This document shows positions 25,002-37,022 of a stretch of 64,000 nt of DNA, piece after piece. The stretch is from Guyanagaster necrorhizus (Eukaryota; Basidiomycota; Agaricomycetes; Agaricales; Physalacriaceae). The DNA lies in NCBI RefSeq assembly GCF_019112545.1, contig NW_025064892.1, forward strand, positions 434,001 to 498,000, read 5' to 3'. Under the pieces are notes generated by a model, which was not told the origin of the DNA, searched no databases, and saw only the letters and a list, made by a program, of their open reading frames with translations. Position 1 is the stretch's first letter. Each line of letters starts with the position of its first letter. The translations under genes were made by a program, and so were the position numbers.

Positions 25002-25497
25002 CTAAAGGCTTAACGTGATGGGAGTACAGCCCAGGACAACAATACCATTCTGCGTCAATTTAGCCCTCTGGAATTCTTCAGAATTCGTGTTGACACTCAC
25101 ATAGTTTGTTCCCGTGCAGCAGGCGAGTTGCTTATTGCACTGAAAAGTCCCAGGACCGATGACCGTTACAGGATCACAAGTGATACCGCTTGTAGTACCC
25201 ATCAGTTTTCATTATTGCCTCAAAAGATAAACGTACACATCGCCAGTTAGTCCAGCAGTTGGAATTCCAAGCAAAGCGATGAGGGTCTGGGCTGGTTCCT
25301 CCTGAGGCTAAAAACTCATCGTGGTCATTATCTTTTCTTGCAAGTGTGGATGAACGACGCACAGTCTGGACGTATGTACAGCATTGGAGCGAACCAACAC
25401 TACAGCTGTCCCTGGCAGCTATCGCAGAGCTTCGTGTGGCCGCAAGGGTGTTTACAGCTGCAAGAGCGCAGATGAAGATGGATGAACGAGGAAACAT
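25002..25497 (-). CDS. Class I hydrophobin 1
   Basis: Small secreted amphipathic cell-wall protein that self-assembles at air-water interfaces and coats aerial hyphae and fruiting bodies. Four exons give about 113 residues: a signal peptide (MFPRSSIFICALAAVNTLAA), then eight Cys in the pattern C-x6-CC-x32-C-x12-C-x5-CC-x12-C. Recognisable pieces are CSVGSLQCC, QTLIALLGIPTAGLTGD, ITCDPVTVIGPG, QLACCTGTNY and IVVLGCTPITLSL. The last intron falls directly after TGTNY, a typical site. The stop is 25002-25004. It is the first of two intact hydrophobins in the same orientation. Confidence 0.93.
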
Positions 25498-26635
25498 TGC
25501 TTTAGCTGTACTCAGGATTCTTCTGCAAGCCGGGTGAGCTTTTCTTGTGTTTCTATCTCATTTATATTTCTAAACTCTCAAGTGACCTCCGCCTAAAATT
25601 CGAGTAGGGACCTTTTTAAGGATTCATTCCGACAGGCATTCCTAATCAACAACATCGACTAGCAGACATTTGAAGGACAGCACGATGGCGAAATTTATAC
25701 AGCCTGGCTTTTCAGAATTTCCTAGGCACCCGAACCTTTGTGGTGCCCTTGTTCAATCCGGTACGTACTCTGCCCGAGGCACAATGCTTTTAGCCAATAT
25801 ACAAGCCCAATACTGACTCGTTTATCAGTCAGTGCAAGAATTTTCCATATGTTGTTTTGGTTCTATCCTCTACCTCACGAGGATTACATAGTTACTTGGA
25901 ACATGGTACGGAGATAGATATCTCGTTTACGGAGAAAATAAGGCAGATCATACGTATCCTTCAAGCCAGGACTGATGTCGGAATGATGCACCGTAAGAGC
26001 AACGAACAGGCTAGTCTCCATCTCATGACTTGCTTGGTGTAGACCCCTTAACTATATTCTCTTGTACCTCAAGCTCTCTGAAACAACGCCGCTGTCTAGA
26101 TGTTTACCACTTGACGGTAGGTTGTATTGCCGGGCGTTCCACACAAAGTTGCTTCAGAACACGTTTAGGAACATCGTATATGTCTGGTGAGTTTTCTATC
26201 CAGATGTTTGTGTGGTCACAAGGAACGAATACAGTGGTTTCGAGCTCTTGGAGTCCACTGTTTAAGAACCCGGTGGAAATATGGCCCGGAGCTTGTGAAA
26301 CCTAGGGAGCCCTTCCATTCTGTGGACAGATCGTTTATCCCATCGTTTATTTGCGGGTGTACTTATCCTATTCCTGGGCCAAAACATCGCCAATCCTGGC
26401 GATATATCTGTGAAATGGACATCGAAGACCATTTGCCGATTCAATGTTCAACATCTTATTGTTACTTGAAGCTTTAGGTACATGCTGCGACAACCATTTG
26501 TGGTCAGCGCTATGGCGGAAAACAAATTCATTTTCAGATTTATATCTTCGCTACTCATACAGGAAAATACAAAGGTAGCGAATGCACAGGAATAGACAAA
26601 TTCGAATCTTTTCATGCCATGGTAGTACCACAGTT
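25498..26635. other. Intergenic between the two hydrophobins
   Basis: About 1.1 kb, holding the hydrophobin 1 promoter and the hydrophobin 2 3' end. Short frames on both strands show no recognised domain. Confidence 0.4.
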
Positions 26636-27140
26636 TCACTGAGCAACCAAGCTGACGGGAGTACACCCTAAGACGATGAGGCCATTCTATCTACAGTTTC
26701 AATACCCACGGTGCTGCTAGACATGTATGGTGGTACTTACGTAGTAGCTCTCACCGGTGCAGCAGGCGAGCACGTCAGCACACACGAAGCTCCCAGCGCC
26801 GCCGAGGGTCGCCACGGGGGTACAGTTGATGCCGCTTTGAGGTACGAGTCAACAAGGGACTTCCGAACGGTGAGGCACATACATGTCAGCGGCTGTACTC
26901 GTAACAGAAATTCCAAGTGTTTGGAGGTCGGTCTGAGCTGGCTGGTCCAGAGGCTGAAAGGTCATTGTTATCAAAAGATCAGAGGACTGCAAGTGAGCGA
27001 CTGACAGACTCGACGTATTGGCAACACTCTAGTGTACCAGTGGTACAGATGCTTCCGACAACTATGGCCGAGCTCAACGCTGGAATTGTGCTGGTGGCAG
27101 CCGCAAGAGCATACAAGACGATGAAGGCACGGGGATACAT
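26636..27140 (-). CDS. Class I hydrophobin 2
   Basis: Second secreted hydrophobin, about 117 residues. Signal peptide MYPRAFIVLYALAAATSTIPA; eight Cys in the pattern C-x6-CC-x32-C-x13-C-x5-CC-x13-C: SICTTGTLECC, QTDLQTLGISVTSTAAD, INCTPVATLGGAGSF, DVLACCTGESYY and LIVLGCTPVSLVAQ. Intron positions match hydrophobin 1: after the CC doublet region, before GIxC, and after the TGxxY motif. The two are therefore probably tandem paralogues. The stop is 26636-26638. Expression stage cannot be inferred from the sequence. Confidence 0.93.
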
Positions 27141-27840
27141 TTCTAGTGTGTCGTATGAGGGTTAATGGCACTCTTGAGTTGTATGGATAGTTGGTGAGTC
27201 GTCGCCGCATTTATAGCGAGTCCCAACCTCCAGACTATTTTTGAATTCCAACGTGAAGCACTCATTTCAAAGTTCTAGATCAAAAATGGATTGTTGAAAG
27301 ATAGAACGGTGCCGAAATAGTAGAACGCCTAGCCTTAAATCTAAAAATTATCTACAATAATAAGGGACTGGTGAGTAAACCTAGTCCGCCTCCAGGGCGG
27401 CCTTACCTAATGTGGAACTATTTCGGATTTCCCCTTTGGCGCGTTGGTTTTGGTTGGGAGAAAACATTCGACGGACCCCCGACTAATTTCTGTCCCCTTA
27501 GTGGTAACTTATCCAAGAGTCTGTTTATACGGTACGGTTACATTTGGACAATTGATTAGTCCCCCTAGGTTTCGAGATGTATATTATACTATATACAGGG
27601 TAGTCTGGTCGCTGACCATCATCCATAAGTACCTGCTTCTAAAATCAGCAAACTACGGAATGTTGGTTCTGTGATGAATATCAAGTCGTGTGTACCTTGA
27701 CTTACCTCCCTAACCGCTTTTCCAGCTTCGCGTGACTACTAGACAGTAGATTACGTGACGCTGAAATTACATATGCCGTCGTTCATTACATCGGTTCAGG
27801 GCACGCCTACTGACTGATTCAAGAACTGATACATATATTG
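27141..27840. other. Intergenic, hydrophobin 2 promoter side
   Basis: AT-rich stretch with no recognised gene. Confidence 0.4.
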
Positions 27841-27980
27841 CCTGACACTCGTCTTGAAGCTTGCGGGAGTACACCCCAGTAGTAAGATAGTTCTATGGGA
27901 AAACCGTTGGCGCCTCTACTCAGCAGGTAGTTGTTTTCGAAGCATATGACCTGCAGCTGGTCAGCGCAAGGCATTCCCAG
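27841..27980 (-). pseudogene. Hydrophobin C-terminal relic
   Basis: Minus-strand remnants read PCADQLQVICFENNY, aligning with the C5-CC-xxNNY part of hydrophobins with the CC doublet broken (ICF), followed about 35 bases later by TILLLGCTPASF, the C8 region. The intervening intron lacks a GT donor, and no upstream Cys-rich exon is visible. It lies upstream of hydrophobin 2 in the same orientation, consistent with a decayed third copy. Confidence 0.6.
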
Positions 27981-28410
27981 GTACGAATGACGGTGGTTTA
28001 AATAAGTAAGTAATGAAGTGTCTTAGAAGTCAAGGGAAGGGTGGAGCTAGGTTAATCATAATTAGTATCCATCCTTCTAACTCAATGAAGGTCACTGTTC
28101 CTGAAGCCACACAGATCAGACTGCTGATTTTACGGGCAACTCACTAACTCCTTTGATGCTTAACCCTCTCGTACGAGTTCTCCGGCTCAATATCTCCGTA
28201 GCACTGTGCCGTTGTTCATTCAATCCTGTACACAGTTGAATAGAACCCAGTGTCTAACATTTGACATCAAAATTCACCCCAAACATGTCAGTCTGGTTGT
28301 ATTATTGTCTTTACCTGTTGTTCTATCGCGGGTACTACAAGTGCTTGAGTTTATGCATACAGTTACAAGAAACAAAATGACTGCCTTAAATACCAAATAG
28401 TTCATACACC
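27981..28410. other. Intergenic, no recognised gene
   Basis: 430 bases downstream of the CoA-ligase gene. Nothing recognised. Confidence 0.4.
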
Positions 28411-30702
28411 TTAACAGGGTGCGACAGCGCTCGTAGCCCCAATCCCGTTCGCCAGTTCCACCTTGGCCCGCTCGCGCAACTCCCGTCGGAGGATCTTTCC
28501 CGCAGCACTGGAAGATTAATCCATCAGCAAGGATATCAGATACTTTAGACCGCTAGAACTCACCTTTTGGGAACGGCATCGATGACCACAACACCTCCAC
28601 GCAAGAATTTGTGCCTTGCAACCTTTGATTCAATAGACTTTGCCACCTCTTGACCAAACGCAAGTTTGAGCTCCTCAGTCGTCACTTTATGGGGTTGTGC
28701 ATGGACAACGTAAGCCCTGGGGAGCTCGGTGGCCTCCTGATGGTCGAACACGCCGATGACAGCAGCATCTGCAACTTCAGGGTGGCCCAGCAGAACGCTT
28801 TCCAGCTCGGCAGGAGGTACTGATAAGAAACCGCTTGAATAACATGAAGGAAAGAATGTATCAGTGATTTACCTTGGAAGCCCTTGTACTTGATCAGCTC
28901 CTTCACCCTGTCGACGATGAAGAAGTGTCCATCCTTGTCCCTAATTGCAACGTCTCCGGTCTTGAACCATCCATCCTCCGTTATAGTGTGCCTCGTCGCG
29001 GCTTCGTTATTAAGATATCCCTACATGCGAATGATCAACAGGGGAATAGACGAATGAGACTACACAGCAACGTACCTTCATGATGGTAGGTCCCTTAATC
29101 CAGAGCTCACCAGGCTTGCCCTCCTCAGCATCTACACCTTCATCCACCAAACGTGCTTCCAAGTTAGAGAGCAGAACACCAATGCTACCAGGCTTCATCG
29201 CAGCGTCGGCCATAGGGAGTAGGTGTGTCGTAGGCGAGGATTCTGTCATACCGAAACCTTGCACAACAGCAACATCGACGTCCATAGAACGGAAGCGGTC
29301 AGTGACCTTTCAGAAAACTTAATCAAATTACTTTGAATGAAATCAAAGACATGCACACACCTGTTTCGTCAAGTCAGGACCTAACGGCGCTGCTCCAGAA
29401 ATTAGAAGTTTGAGGGATGAGAAATCAAATTTTTGCACCACTGAAAAGGGCCGTCAGATGGGTTGTCGAGATGAGAGACTGAAGCATACCAGGGTGTCGA
29501 GAAAGGAAGACGAGTACTGGTGGAACCACAAGCACAACAGGGATCTTATACTTCTGGATATTGTTGCAGAACTGCACGGGGTCGAAACGAGGCATGATGT
29601 AGCATGGATCACCCATTTTGATATTCAGGAAAAGAAGCATAACAGAGCCTGGGGAGGTCTGAGACGGATACAATCACGAAGGATAGAAAACGCACCATAG
29701 ATATGATAGAAAGGGAGGAAACCGAGCATCGAACCCCCGATTTCATGAGGGTATGATTCGTTGACGATGTCAACGACGGAGGTGAGATTCTGGTGTGTTG
29801 TCTAGATTCAACGTGTGAGTTATTTGAATGGAGAGGCTATTTTGATATACTAACCTCTACACCCTTGAAGGGTTACGTTGATGGTCATCAGCACTACGAT
29901 ATACGAACCGCAACAGTGGTATAGTTACCTTGGGCTTCCCTGTGGTCCCCTGCATGGATACCAGAATTAGTAGGAATAGATCCCCAAAAATCTAGCCTGA
30001 GCAGCACTCACGGAGCTGTAACATAGGAACGCGGTTTCGTGGGCGAGATCCCCATTAAATTTCTCCTCCTCCTCCAAAGAGCCACCGGAAAGAAGGTCCT
30101 CCATGCGCGGAAGTCCTGTGGATTCGGGCGTACTAGCGACGTCCGGGCCCCCAGCCCAGGCCAAGCTGTTGCTGAGCACGATGATCCGCTTCTCGCCCTC
30201 TTCACCAACACCGATCTCCTTGAACATGGCGCGAACAGTCGGAATGCCATCTTCTGTCGAGAAAACGAAGTGGGCACCGCTGTCAGTGTATTGATGAACA
30301 AGTTCATGGCTCGTATACGCGTTATTCGCGAGGGTGCAGCGAAGGCCGGCGGAAATAGCTATGGTATACGTCAACGACAGAACCTTGGAAGAATATGTCG
30401 GATTACGGCGCACCTCCGAGAAGAATGACGGGATAATTGAGCGAGTTGGGTGAGAACACGAGGACTGTATCTCCGCGCTTCGCGCCTAGATTCTTGAGAC
30501 CATGCCCAAGGGCGAGACTGAAGTCTCTCAGCTGCCTACGATTTATGGTCGTTCCCGAGGGCGCATCAGTGAACGCGGGTAGCTCTGGAGCATGTCCTCC
30601 AATGAGTTCGCCATCTTGAGTCAAAAGATGGGTGAATATCGAGTGAGAGAAGATTGGTACAGAGCGCGAAAGCGACGGGTAGGTCTTAACTGGCGTAGAC
30701 AT
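28411..30702 (-). CDS. 4-coumarate-CoA ligase-like acyl-CoA synthetase (ANL family)
   Basis: AMP-forming ligase that activates a carboxylic acid as acyl-AMP and transfers it to CoA. Recognised in order: [10 protein letters not shown] start, [35 protein letters not shown]-loop (S)GTTGKPK near 29945-29970, [77 protein letters not shown] and the catalytic-Lys tail [15 protein letters not shown]. It ends SAVAPC, with no peroxisomal SKL-type signal. At least eight introns. An in-frame ATG further upstream at 30822 exists, but MSTPVK has the better context. It is like fungal 4CL/firefly-luciferase relatives; the substrate is unknown. Confidence 0.9.
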
Positions 30703-32524
30703 CGTTTTTGGGGGACGCAAACTCGAGGTAGGGCGAAGACATGGTTTTATACTATGCAGGGACGTAGCGTCTCGTAATTGTGATCGGGCGGCTTTCCGAA
30801 AGATTTGATTGCAACACGGCACCGGTCACCGCTTGGGACATTGGTGTTCCTAGTAATTAGCAGCGTCCCGCGCATGTTGCTACTCTTGCTGTTTCGTACT
30901 CCATATTTTGCCGAATTGAAACCATTTTCCATAGACAGCGCCGCGATGACCCACATTCATTCGACGGAAGAGACATCAAAATGCTATATTTATCATTTCA
31001 CCGACACCCTTAGGCTTTGATTTTGCTGGGGAAGGGGCGTCATGATATAGCGATGTAGTCTTACCTATGGCTTGGGGTAGCTTGGTAAGACAGTCACCCC
31101 AGTCGTTCCCATTATTTCATCATATGACAAGCATGCTGGTTTCTTAGGGATGAGAGGTTCAGTGTTCAGACTGCCTATGGCTCCAGTGTGTTTGAACAGA
31201 ATAAGGATACATACTCCAGCGGTCTGTCACCTGGACTAAAGCTAGGCCAATCCCCGTAGTTTTACATGCAGCGGTCGTATGTAAATTCGTTGTTGATCTT
31301 TTATTGAAACGCATCAGAGAATAGTAGAACACAAGTTTGGGGTCGAACGAGGTAAAATGTTTTACGCGGAACTGTACACGGGCTCAATCATCAATACCGG
31401 GGGGAGGTATACTGTCAGTGATTGAAATGCCCGAGGACATAGCCGGTCTGATCAGCGACGTGGTCAGTACTTAAGGTAAATGTTTGTAAGTGGGAACTGA
31501 ACCTCCGTCTGCGCCAATGTCAAGATGGTGTGGTGTACCTTCAGAGGTGAGCATAAAATGTTGCTCTCCGTAACGACGCACACGTGCCTCTCTGTGCAAT
31601 TATATCCAGGAGAAGCAAGTAAGCCTACGACCATGCAAAAGATGGGCGACCAATCCCGGAATTGATGATACGTGATATCATGACTTCGTCACAGAGTGAT
31701 GCAGAACTCGGCAAACTGTTAATATTTGATTCACTTCGATGAAAGCCGACATCGCAGACATTATCTTCGCAGACTTACGTGGAAAGTTGCTGTAAAATGG
31801 CCATGTATCAAGTTGTCATACCAAGGAGCAACAATGAGTCAAATCACCGAATGGCAGCTGCAGTAATATTGAGCCGCTGCTCCATGAAACACCGACGAAC
31901 ACCAACGTGATTTAGGTTGAAGGAATTCGACCTGGATGCTGCTTTACATTCCAACGATGCTTCTACGATACAGGCAGGTCATCGTGGGATTTGCCATGAC
32001 ACTTACATCACCATACATACCTAGTATGTGGCTACCATGATTGTTGCCCGTAGACGTCCATTGGGCTTCTTTGGGGCAGCTCCGTCGTCATCACTGCTAT
32101 AATAGGCCACTACTGCCGACCGTTGAACGGACCGGTGCAATTCTACATATACGAGTAGCATTCATCGTGGCCTATTCCCTGGAACTCTAAGAGAGTGTCC
32201 CATGGAGAAGATTACGAACTTATCTTCGAGGCGTAGAGCAAGTGAATCCAAACCTATCGTCGAGACATCGCAACACAAGAATCCCAACGTCCTTTGCACT
32301 CTTGGGTGTTGCCATCAGTTCATATATCCACTGAATGAGCGCCACAGGATGAGTCTGCTTGTACAACGATGCTTCACACGTAGGGAATTATGTTCGTAAC
32401 AAAAAGGGTTCATAAATCCAATTTATTTATTTTTCCGTATTAGTCATCAATACCCTTAACGCGTACTTCGACAACCTTGAACTGGGAAATTTCTCGATTC
32501 TCTTCCAGACACTAATACTACAAG
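30703..32524. other. Long intergenic region, no recognised gene
   Basis: About 1.8 kb between divergent CoA-ligase and CCT3 starts. Only short stop-ridden frames; no transposase, terminal repeat or RNA gene recognised. It presumably includes both promoters. Confidence 0.4.
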
Positions 32525-34613
32525 ATGTCTGGGCAAACACCTGTTTTTGTGATGAGTGAGCTTTACCTTCTTCCCGTGCTCTGCTGTTCTGACCTGGTTC
32601 TTAAGATACTGCGCCTGAACGGCAGTCAGGACGAAAAGCCCAGATCTCAAATATCACTGCTGCCAAGGTTTGTACACGACCTCTATATTATGGTGCAATA
32701 GCTTCTCATTTTCTTTAAAGACTGTTGCAGATGTTATCCGGACGTGTCTTGGCCCAAAAGCTATGCTTAAAATGATCTTGGATCCTATGGGAGGCATATT
32801 GTCTGTCTTCTTTGCTTTTCGTTCCATTTTATTATTGACGAAACTATCCACAGACTGACAAATGATGGCAATGCAATTCTTCGTGAAATTGATGTCGCTC
32901 ATCCAGCTGCAAAAAATATGATTGAGCTGAGTCGTACCCAGGATGAAGAATGTGGAGACGGAACGACGAGTGTCATCATCCTTGGTGTGTGTCCCATTGC
33001 GCTACACCTTTCTGGTTTTTCCTGATATCTACAAGCCGGGGAAATTCTTGCACAATCCCTTGGGCAACTAGAACGCGACATCCATCCAGTTGTCATCATC
33101 TCGGCATACAATAAGGCCCTCAAAGAGGCGCTCGAAATCATCAAGCGAATATCGGTCCCCATCGACACGTCCAATGATGAAGAAATGCTAGCACTCATCA
33201 AAACATCCATAGGCACTAAGTTCGTCATGCGCTGGTCTGATCTTATGTGCAAACTAGCCCTGCAGGCCGTACGGACGGTTGCTCAGGAGGAAAATGGCTT
33301 GAAGACAGTGGACATCAAGCGTTATGCACGAGTGGAGAAGGTCCCTGGCGGCGAGATAGAGCAGAGCAAAGTGTTGAGTGGTGTTATGCTGAACAAGGAC
33401 ATTACGCATCCCAATATGCGAAGACGTATCGTCAATCCTCGAATTATACTTCTCGATTGTCCGCTGGAGTACAAGAAAGGCGAGAGTCAAACCAACATGG
33501 AGTTTTCTAAAGTCGAGGATTGGGAGAAGGCGCAGGCTATTGAAGAAGAGCAGATACGGCTTCTGTGCGACAAAATTCTGGAATTTAAGCCGGATCTGGT
33601 GATCACAGAAAAGGGCGTCTCAGGTGCACCGGATTTTCTTTATTTCCAATGCACGTACTCACTTCGGTTACGCTAGACATCGCCCAGCACTTCTTTACGA
33701 AGCATAACGTCTCTGCGATTCGCAGGGTAAGAAAATCAGACAATAATCGTATTGCTCTCGCTGTTGGTGCAACGATCGTCAACCGAGCAGAGGATCTACG
33801 GGAGTCCGATGTCGGCACTCGCTGTGGTCTTTTCAACATCGAGAAGATTGGTGATGAGTACGTATCCATCTTATTTAATTGTTCCTAAATTTCTTTTCTT
33901 TTCCAAGATACTTCACTTTTTTGACGGAGTGTAACAATCCTAAAGCTTGCACGATACTTCTTCGTGGTCCATCAAAGGATATTCTCAACGAGATCGACCG
34001 GAACCTCGCTGACGCCATGTCAGTTGCGCGGAACGTCGTGTTCAACCCTCTTCTCGCTCCAGGTGGTGGTGCAACGGAGATGGCGATCAGCGTTGGTTTG
34101 CATGCTAAGGCAAGAAGCGTCGTGGGTGTGGAGGGGTGGCCGTTCAGGGCTGTGGCTGATGCTATGGAAGTTATTCCTCGGACATTGGTTCAGAACAGTG
34201 GAGGAAACGCCATCCGAGTCTTGACTGAACTGAGGGTACTATTTCAGGTTCTGGCTGGATTATTTCTGATGGTATCTTGTTATAGGCTAAGCATGCGGGT
34301 GGTGAAAACTTCTGGGGCGTCAACGGTGATACAGGCAAGTTGGTTGATATGAAGGTCTACGGGTTGTATGAGTCAGCAAGCGTCAAGGTAGGGCCTTTTC
34401 TACAACGGAATTGCGATGCTGATGTTTTGAACAGATTCAGACTTTGAAGACAGCAATTGAGGTAAGGAAATGAATATACATGTCCTATTCCTATACTAAC
34501 TATTTTAACAGGCTGCTCGTATGCTGCTCCGTGTAGATGATGTGGTGCAAGCTGTGCGGAAAGATAGAGAACAAGGACAAGGTGCACCACCTGAAGAGAT
34601 GATGGAGGGTTAA
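32525..34613 (+). CDS. CCT3: T-complex protein 1 gamma subunit (chaperonin CCT3)
   Basis: Subunit of the cytosolic group II chaperonin TRiC/CCT, which folds actin, tubulin and other substrates using [14 protein letters not shown] start, then [67 protein letters not shown] (ATP-binding loop), [105 protein letters not shown] and the C-terminal [13 protein letters not shown]. About 550 residues, the normal length. One intron donor is the weak GTCTGT near 32793. The stop is 34611-34613. Confidence 0.96.
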
Positions 34614-34898
34614 TTGATTGAATGTATGTATCTCATTGTAATTCAACTACTGCCTATTTGAAAAGGGTCTATCCCGCTACATCGTCGGATGCGTAAGACC
34701 ATATTAATTACGAGACGCGTTCATGCTCGCAGTGGCAGTGCATCCAGGCACTCCTCTTTCGCGTTTCAAACTTCCAACTAGAGCCAGCTTCAAATTGACA
34801 GTTCGCCCCTCATGGACATGGTATAAAGACCATGAAGATGAGTGGCTGCTTGATGCCTACCTTTCTCTTGTTTTCCTCGTGTCTATACAGTATAGACG

Positions 34899-36732
34899 AT
34901 GAGCACACCGGATGGCCTGAATGGTAGGCCACTGCCGCCAGGTTGGATTCCCCATTATGACGAACAGTGAGTACAACTGCATCTTCCTCCTGGAATTTGC
35001 CTCCTTATGTCTCTGTCAAGGGGAAACGTCTGGTAACGTCTGAGGCGTAGTATTTTGCGGGGGCTAACTAAGGTCAACTCCTATGTTTTACAGGTTTGAT
35101 ATCCAGGGAGACGATGAAGATTCGTATCAATCGCTAAATAGATCCGCACTAGGTCCTTCGCCTCCTGCCGGTGCCATGGCCGTGGCTTCTCCCTCCCAGA
35201 AGCCTTTGAGCAAAGCTCAGCGGTTATATGCCAGCGCGCTTCCTCTGAAATATAGTGATCAGCAACCAATCTCTCAAGACCCTGCCGAGTCGACATCATC
35301 TCGTCCGAGCACAGTTGTTCACTTTCGAAACGCGACCGTCTTGAACAGCTCTGATTCGGACGACACATGTAGTTCCGCGCCTCACAGAACACAAACATAT
35401 CAGACTCCGCCTGCTCCACCGCGGATTTCGGAAAACTTCCGTCACCGCGCATCAACGTATTCAGCTCCTTCCAACACCTCTGTGGGTCCGACAGACGTTC
35501 CTACGGTATCTCTCGTTGCGCGTCGGCCAGTATCCAGTAATGCACAGAACAAAAGTTATCCGACGTCAAATGCTACTGCAGCTTCATCAAATCCTCCCCA
35601 GCATAACACTTCGTCGCCTGCTCTGACGCCGTTGCGACCACCTATTCCACATTACCGAACAGCAGCGGCTAGCATACCGCCACCATCACCGCCTCCTCCT
35701 CATCATGTACCTTCACCTCCCACAGTACCCTCTCGACCTCCAACTACACATTACTCAACTACACCTGGTTCGGCACATTCCAATGTGCCTCACCTTCCTT
35801 TATCACCAATGTCGACCGTGAACGCCAGTTTTCCGGTTCCTTTCCCGCCCCATTCGTCACCGTCAACGATAACTCGGTTCTCACAGGCCCCACCGGAGAC
35901 TCAACTTCAGCCTTCCCACCTTCCCTCCGCTCCTCTGTCAACAGCGGGTTCCTTTCAACGCACTTCATCTCTGCCACCCCCTGCTGCAACGGTTTCAGAT
36001 ACCAGGAATAGATCGCTATTGACTGACGTTGAGAAAATTGCCGGAACAGCTGCGTTGAAATATGTTGGTAGTGCTGCTTCGAATTCACTTACCAGTGGAG
36101 GGCTGAGTGGCGACGCTCTGGCTGGTCTCTCAACCATTTTTCAAGGTTTCAACTTTGGAGATGCACTTGGAGCGTTTGATATTTCCCAGCTCCAGAACGT
36201 TATGCAGGGTCAATCACGAGTCGACTACCAATCCATCATTGATGCTATCACTCAACAAGCATCTCAGCAGGCACCTGGCGTCGATTATCAGTCAATCATT
36301 AACGAGCTTGCGAATCTCCAAAATCAAAGCTATCCGCCCTCGGCGCCCCCCGCTGTCGACTATCAAGCGCAGCTACAAGTCATCACCCAACAGGCCCAGG
36401 TGAACTATCAAGACGCGAACGTGAATATGCGGCAGGACATCATGAGTATATCCCAACATCAACAGCAGGCGGCTCAGCAGATGGCTAGTGCCGTGCAGCA
36501 ACAGCAGAGTCCACTCTCTTCTTTTTCGAATTCGGGGGGACCTTCACAGCCGTCAACACCGCTGCATCACAGCGCACATTCATACGCTGGTCAACATTCA
36601 CATCATCATAATGTGCCCGTAAGCCATTCGGGGTATTTATACCATCATAGCCATGGCTATGTGCATCACGCACAGACGGCTCAGCCTCACACACACACCG
36701 TTCAAAGTCATCATTCTGGACATCGATTTTAA
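34899..36732 (+). CDS. Degenerate-WW protein with Pro/Ser-rich body and His-rich end
   Basis: The N-terminus reads PLPPGWIPHYDEQ, then a 12-nt microexon (35021-35032) giving GNVW, then FDIQGDDEDSYQ. It resembles the first half of a WW domain, but the second Trp is absent. The body (about 35150-36000) is Pro/Ser/Thr-rich and disordered. A compact helical-looking part follows (LLTDVEKIAGTAALKYVG, FGDALGAFDISQLQNVM) with three repeats of a VDYQ(S/A) motif near 36220-36370. The tail has Gln runs and a His-rich end (HSHHHNVPVSHSG, HHAQTAQPHTHT). No catalytic domain; function unknown. Confidence 0.78.
35021..35032 (+). other. 12-nt microexon in the WW-like N-terminus
   Basis: GGGAAACGTCTG lies between CTGTCAAG and GTAACG. 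Its splicing gives DEQ-GNVW-FDI with the same phase and the same domain position as the 12-nt microexon of the WW gene at 21203. Confidence 0.65.
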
Positions 36733-36918
36733 GGTGTGTACTGATTGTTTCGTATATTTTTTTCAGGCGATGATAACAAGTACAGCTCTTTATTCGCTTC
36801 TCTGCCGCTACTTTTTGCTTCGTGTACCATGTATACTGTATAATACACTGCATCTCCGGACTCTATTATTGAATGAGTAGGGCCCGCCAATCCCGTGACT
36901 TCGCCACGACGTGACGTA

Positions 36919-36926
36919 TCACGTGA
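36919..36926. promoter_or_regulatory. TCACGTGA E-box with adjacent TGACGT
   Basis: Palindromic TCACGTGA, with a CRE-like TGACGT at 36912-36917, about 100 bases upstream of the RAD16 ATG. Factor binding is inference. Confidence 0.45.
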
Positions 36927-37022
36927 TTACAGGTCACTCAATAAATAAGGTTGGCGTGACGGTCGGAAGGTGAAAATTGCAATCCACCACCCTTGTTCTC
37001 AGCTCATCTGAGAGACATCGAC

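Noticed and set aside
26448..26666. Small frame with signal-like MKRFEFVYSCAFATFVFSC start
   Set aside because: It overlaps the hydrophobin 2 3' end and lacks the Cys pattern; probably chance.
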